Assembly (NCBI RefSeq): GCF_006442315.1
Contig: NZ_VFVY01000023.1
Span: forward strand, 60,178-124,177
DNA: 64,000 nucleotides
Origin: Mesorhizobium sp. B2-3-4
Lineage (GTDB): Bacteria; Pseudomonadota; Alphaproteobacteria; Rhizobiales; Rhizobiaceae
Reading direction: 5' to 3'
Shown here piece by piece: positions 63,776-64,000 of the stretch (within the stretch, counting starts at the first letter, position 1; every line of letters starts with the position of its first letter). Both the position numbers and the translations under genes were made by a program. The notes beneath the pieces are model-generated. The model was not told the origin of the DNA. It searched no databases and worked only from the letters and a program-made list of their open reading frames with translations.

Positions 63776-64000
63776 GTAAACGCTCCCATTAACGGAGTGG
63801 GCGTGGATGAAGCTTTCATGCGATGCCCACCCTTATCGCAGAAAGCATAGTTTGCCGATTTTCAGGCACTTGTCACGCCGATTCATCCCTGAAGCGGCGT
63901 TAATGATGAACGTCAACCTTTCGGTTTCCAGCTCAATAAGGAAGCTCTTTCGTAGAGCCAATTATACTGTGTGACCATCTGGTTTGTTCGTGTGTATTGA

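Overview
The window looks like chromosomal DNA of an alphaproteobacterium of the order Hyphomicrobiales (Rhizobiales), most likely Mesorhizobium or a close relative. The evidence is the high GC content, the rhizobial order of housekeeping genes (glmM, ftsH, tilS, cpoB, pal, tolBARQ, ybgC; ruvCAB), the DUF1465 and GapR (DUF2312) families, a rhizobial-type pyruvate carboxylase, and RIME-like palindromic repeats between genes. The genus is an inference; no 16S rRNA gene is present. No tRNA, rRNA, CRISPR array, IS element or prophage was recognised.

Layout. 0-5.7 kb: glmM (cut by the left edge) and ftsH are separated by about 4.6 kb of accessory DNA. This holds two genes for secreted proteins built from a two-cysteine repeat, an imine-reductase-like and an SDR oxidoreductase under a divergent HxlR regulator, and a degenerate duplicate of the ftsH 3' end. 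5.7-16.2 kb: the minus-strand cell-envelope cluster ftsH, tilS, cpoB, pal, tolB, tolA, tolR, tolQ, ybgC, with a broken parDE locus between tolQ and ybgC. 16.2-22.2 kb: a secreted GH5 glycosidase, a Tat-exported phosphoesterase, ruvB-ruvA-[vapC-vapB]-ruvC, and a DUF1465 gene. 22.3-31.4 kb: a candidate small RNA, small membrane proteins, a TauE-type exporter, a methyltransferase, an Lrp regulator with a divergent EamA exporter, a ThiE-like protein with a Sel1 protein, and an alcohol dehydrogenase with a divergent LysR regulator. 31.5-43.4 kb: efp, suhB-like phosphatase, hemolysin III family protein, a MotA/ExbB plus OmpA-domain stator-like pair, an M32 carboxypeptidase, a transglutaminase-like protein, an MsbA-like ABC exporter and rpmE. 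43.4-51.9 kb: TetR with a divergent NmrA/DUF1772 operon, SelW-like and RDD genes, yebC, ArsR with a divergent SRPBCC/VOC/SRPBCC operon, brnTA with a nonsense-mutated toxin, terC and ymdB. 51.9-64 kb: 5-formyl-THF cyclo-ligase with 6S RNA upstream, a MoxR/VWA module, an MBL-fold hydrolase, msrB, gapR, pyc and a livK-type binding protein.

Together the genes are mostly housekeeping: envelope integrity (Tol-Pal, FtsH, GlmM), recombination (RuvCAB), translation (EF-P, L31, TilS, YebC) and anaplerosis (PYC). Accessory material sits as small insertions in this conserved frame. Four toxin-antitoxin loci lie next to or inside housekeeping groups; only vapBC looks intact. The signals most worth follow-up are the duplicated ftsH tail with its two-cysteine-repeat paralogues, vapBC with its own promoter inside the ruv operon, the three-hairpin small RNA candidate, and the stator-like pair.
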